From Bacillota bacterium (GTDB lineage: Bacteria > Bacillota > Dethiobacteria > Dethiobacterales > Dethiobacteraceae), in contig DUUE01000139.1 of NCBI GenBank assembly GCA_012841735.1, positions 1 to 5,623 of the forward strand: a stretch of 5,623 nucleotides of DNA, written 5' to 3'. The position numbers and the translations under genes are program-made. Below the pieces are notes generated by a model. The model saw nothing but the letters and a program-made list of their open reading frames with translations. It did not search any database and had not been told where the DNA came from. Shown here in pieces: positions 5,543-5,623 of the stretch. Positions within the stretch are counted from its first letter, which is position 1. Each line of letters starts with the position of its first letter.

Positions 5543-5623
5543 ATGACTGATGAAGTTTTGAAAGAACAAAATGTGCAGTATGAAGCAGATGAGGAAACAG
5601 TGGAGGGCGCCGGCCTGGAACCC
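5543..5623 (+). CDS. N-terminal start of an unidentified acidic protein (cut by the window edge)
   Basis: Starting at ATG 5543 after the purine-rich GAAAGG (5527-5532), the frame stays open for 27 codons to the right edge. The visible residues begin MTDEVLKEQN and continue with EADEETVEG. The segment is strongly acidic, with no signal peptide or membrane stretch, and resembles a flexible N-terminal tail. No family can be assigned from this. The gene is divergent from the radical SAM gene and has a long structured leader. Confidence 0.65.
   Translation, partial: MTDEVLKEQNVQYEADEETVEGAGLEP

Noticed and set aside
5219..5569. Minus-strand open frame of 116 codons across the right-hand intergenic region
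   Set aside because: It overlaps both the operator-like repeat and the start of the gene at 5543, has no ribosome binding site, and its product is unrecognisable. It is most likely an AT-rich chance frame.

Overview
The window looks like chromosomal DNA from a Gram-positive, Clostridia-type bacterium (Firmicutes). Strong GGAGG-type ribosome binding sites sit 5-9 bases before the starts, sigma-A-like promoters are present, and GC content ranges from high in the metabolic genes to clearly lower in the radical SAM gene. An anaerobic Peptococcaceae-like host would fit, but the genus is a guess. I see no rRNA, tRNA, CRISPR array, insertion sequence or phage gene.

Layout, left to right: the last codons of an unidentified gene (+, ends 77); a D-2-hydroxyacid dehydrogenase-family oxidoreductase (+, 146-1117); a 12-bp perfect hairpin serving as a shared terminator; a convergent M29-family aminopeptidase (-, 1156-2379); a 217-base divergent promoter region; an unusual long short-chain dehydrogenase/reductase (+, 2597-3592); two consecutive hairpins; a convergent B12-binding-domain radical SAM protein (-, 3672-5195); a 347-base AT-rich non-coding stretch with an operator-like inverted repeat and several possible RNA hairpins; and the first 27 codons of an unidentified gene (+, from 5543).

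Neighbouring genes mostly face each other or diverge, and each complete gene appears to have its own signals. This is therefore not one operon, and no joint pathway is evident. The dehydrogenase may be co-transcribed with the gene ending at 77. Both nucleotide-dependent oxidoreductases have basic or neutral residues where NAD-specific enzymes carry an acidic one, so NADP(H) use is plausible.

The most unusual signal is in the short-chain dehydrogenase. The classical Asn-Ser-Tyr-Lys catalytic tetrad reads Lys148-Ser176-Tyr190-Asn194, an apparent reciprocal exchange of the Asn and Lys. It is accompanied by a long insert after the second strand, a changed PG motif and a C-terminal extension. The radical SAM gene, with its lower GC, private operator-like site and hydrophobic C-terminal region, is the second lead. 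I do not see a recognisable new multi-gene system.
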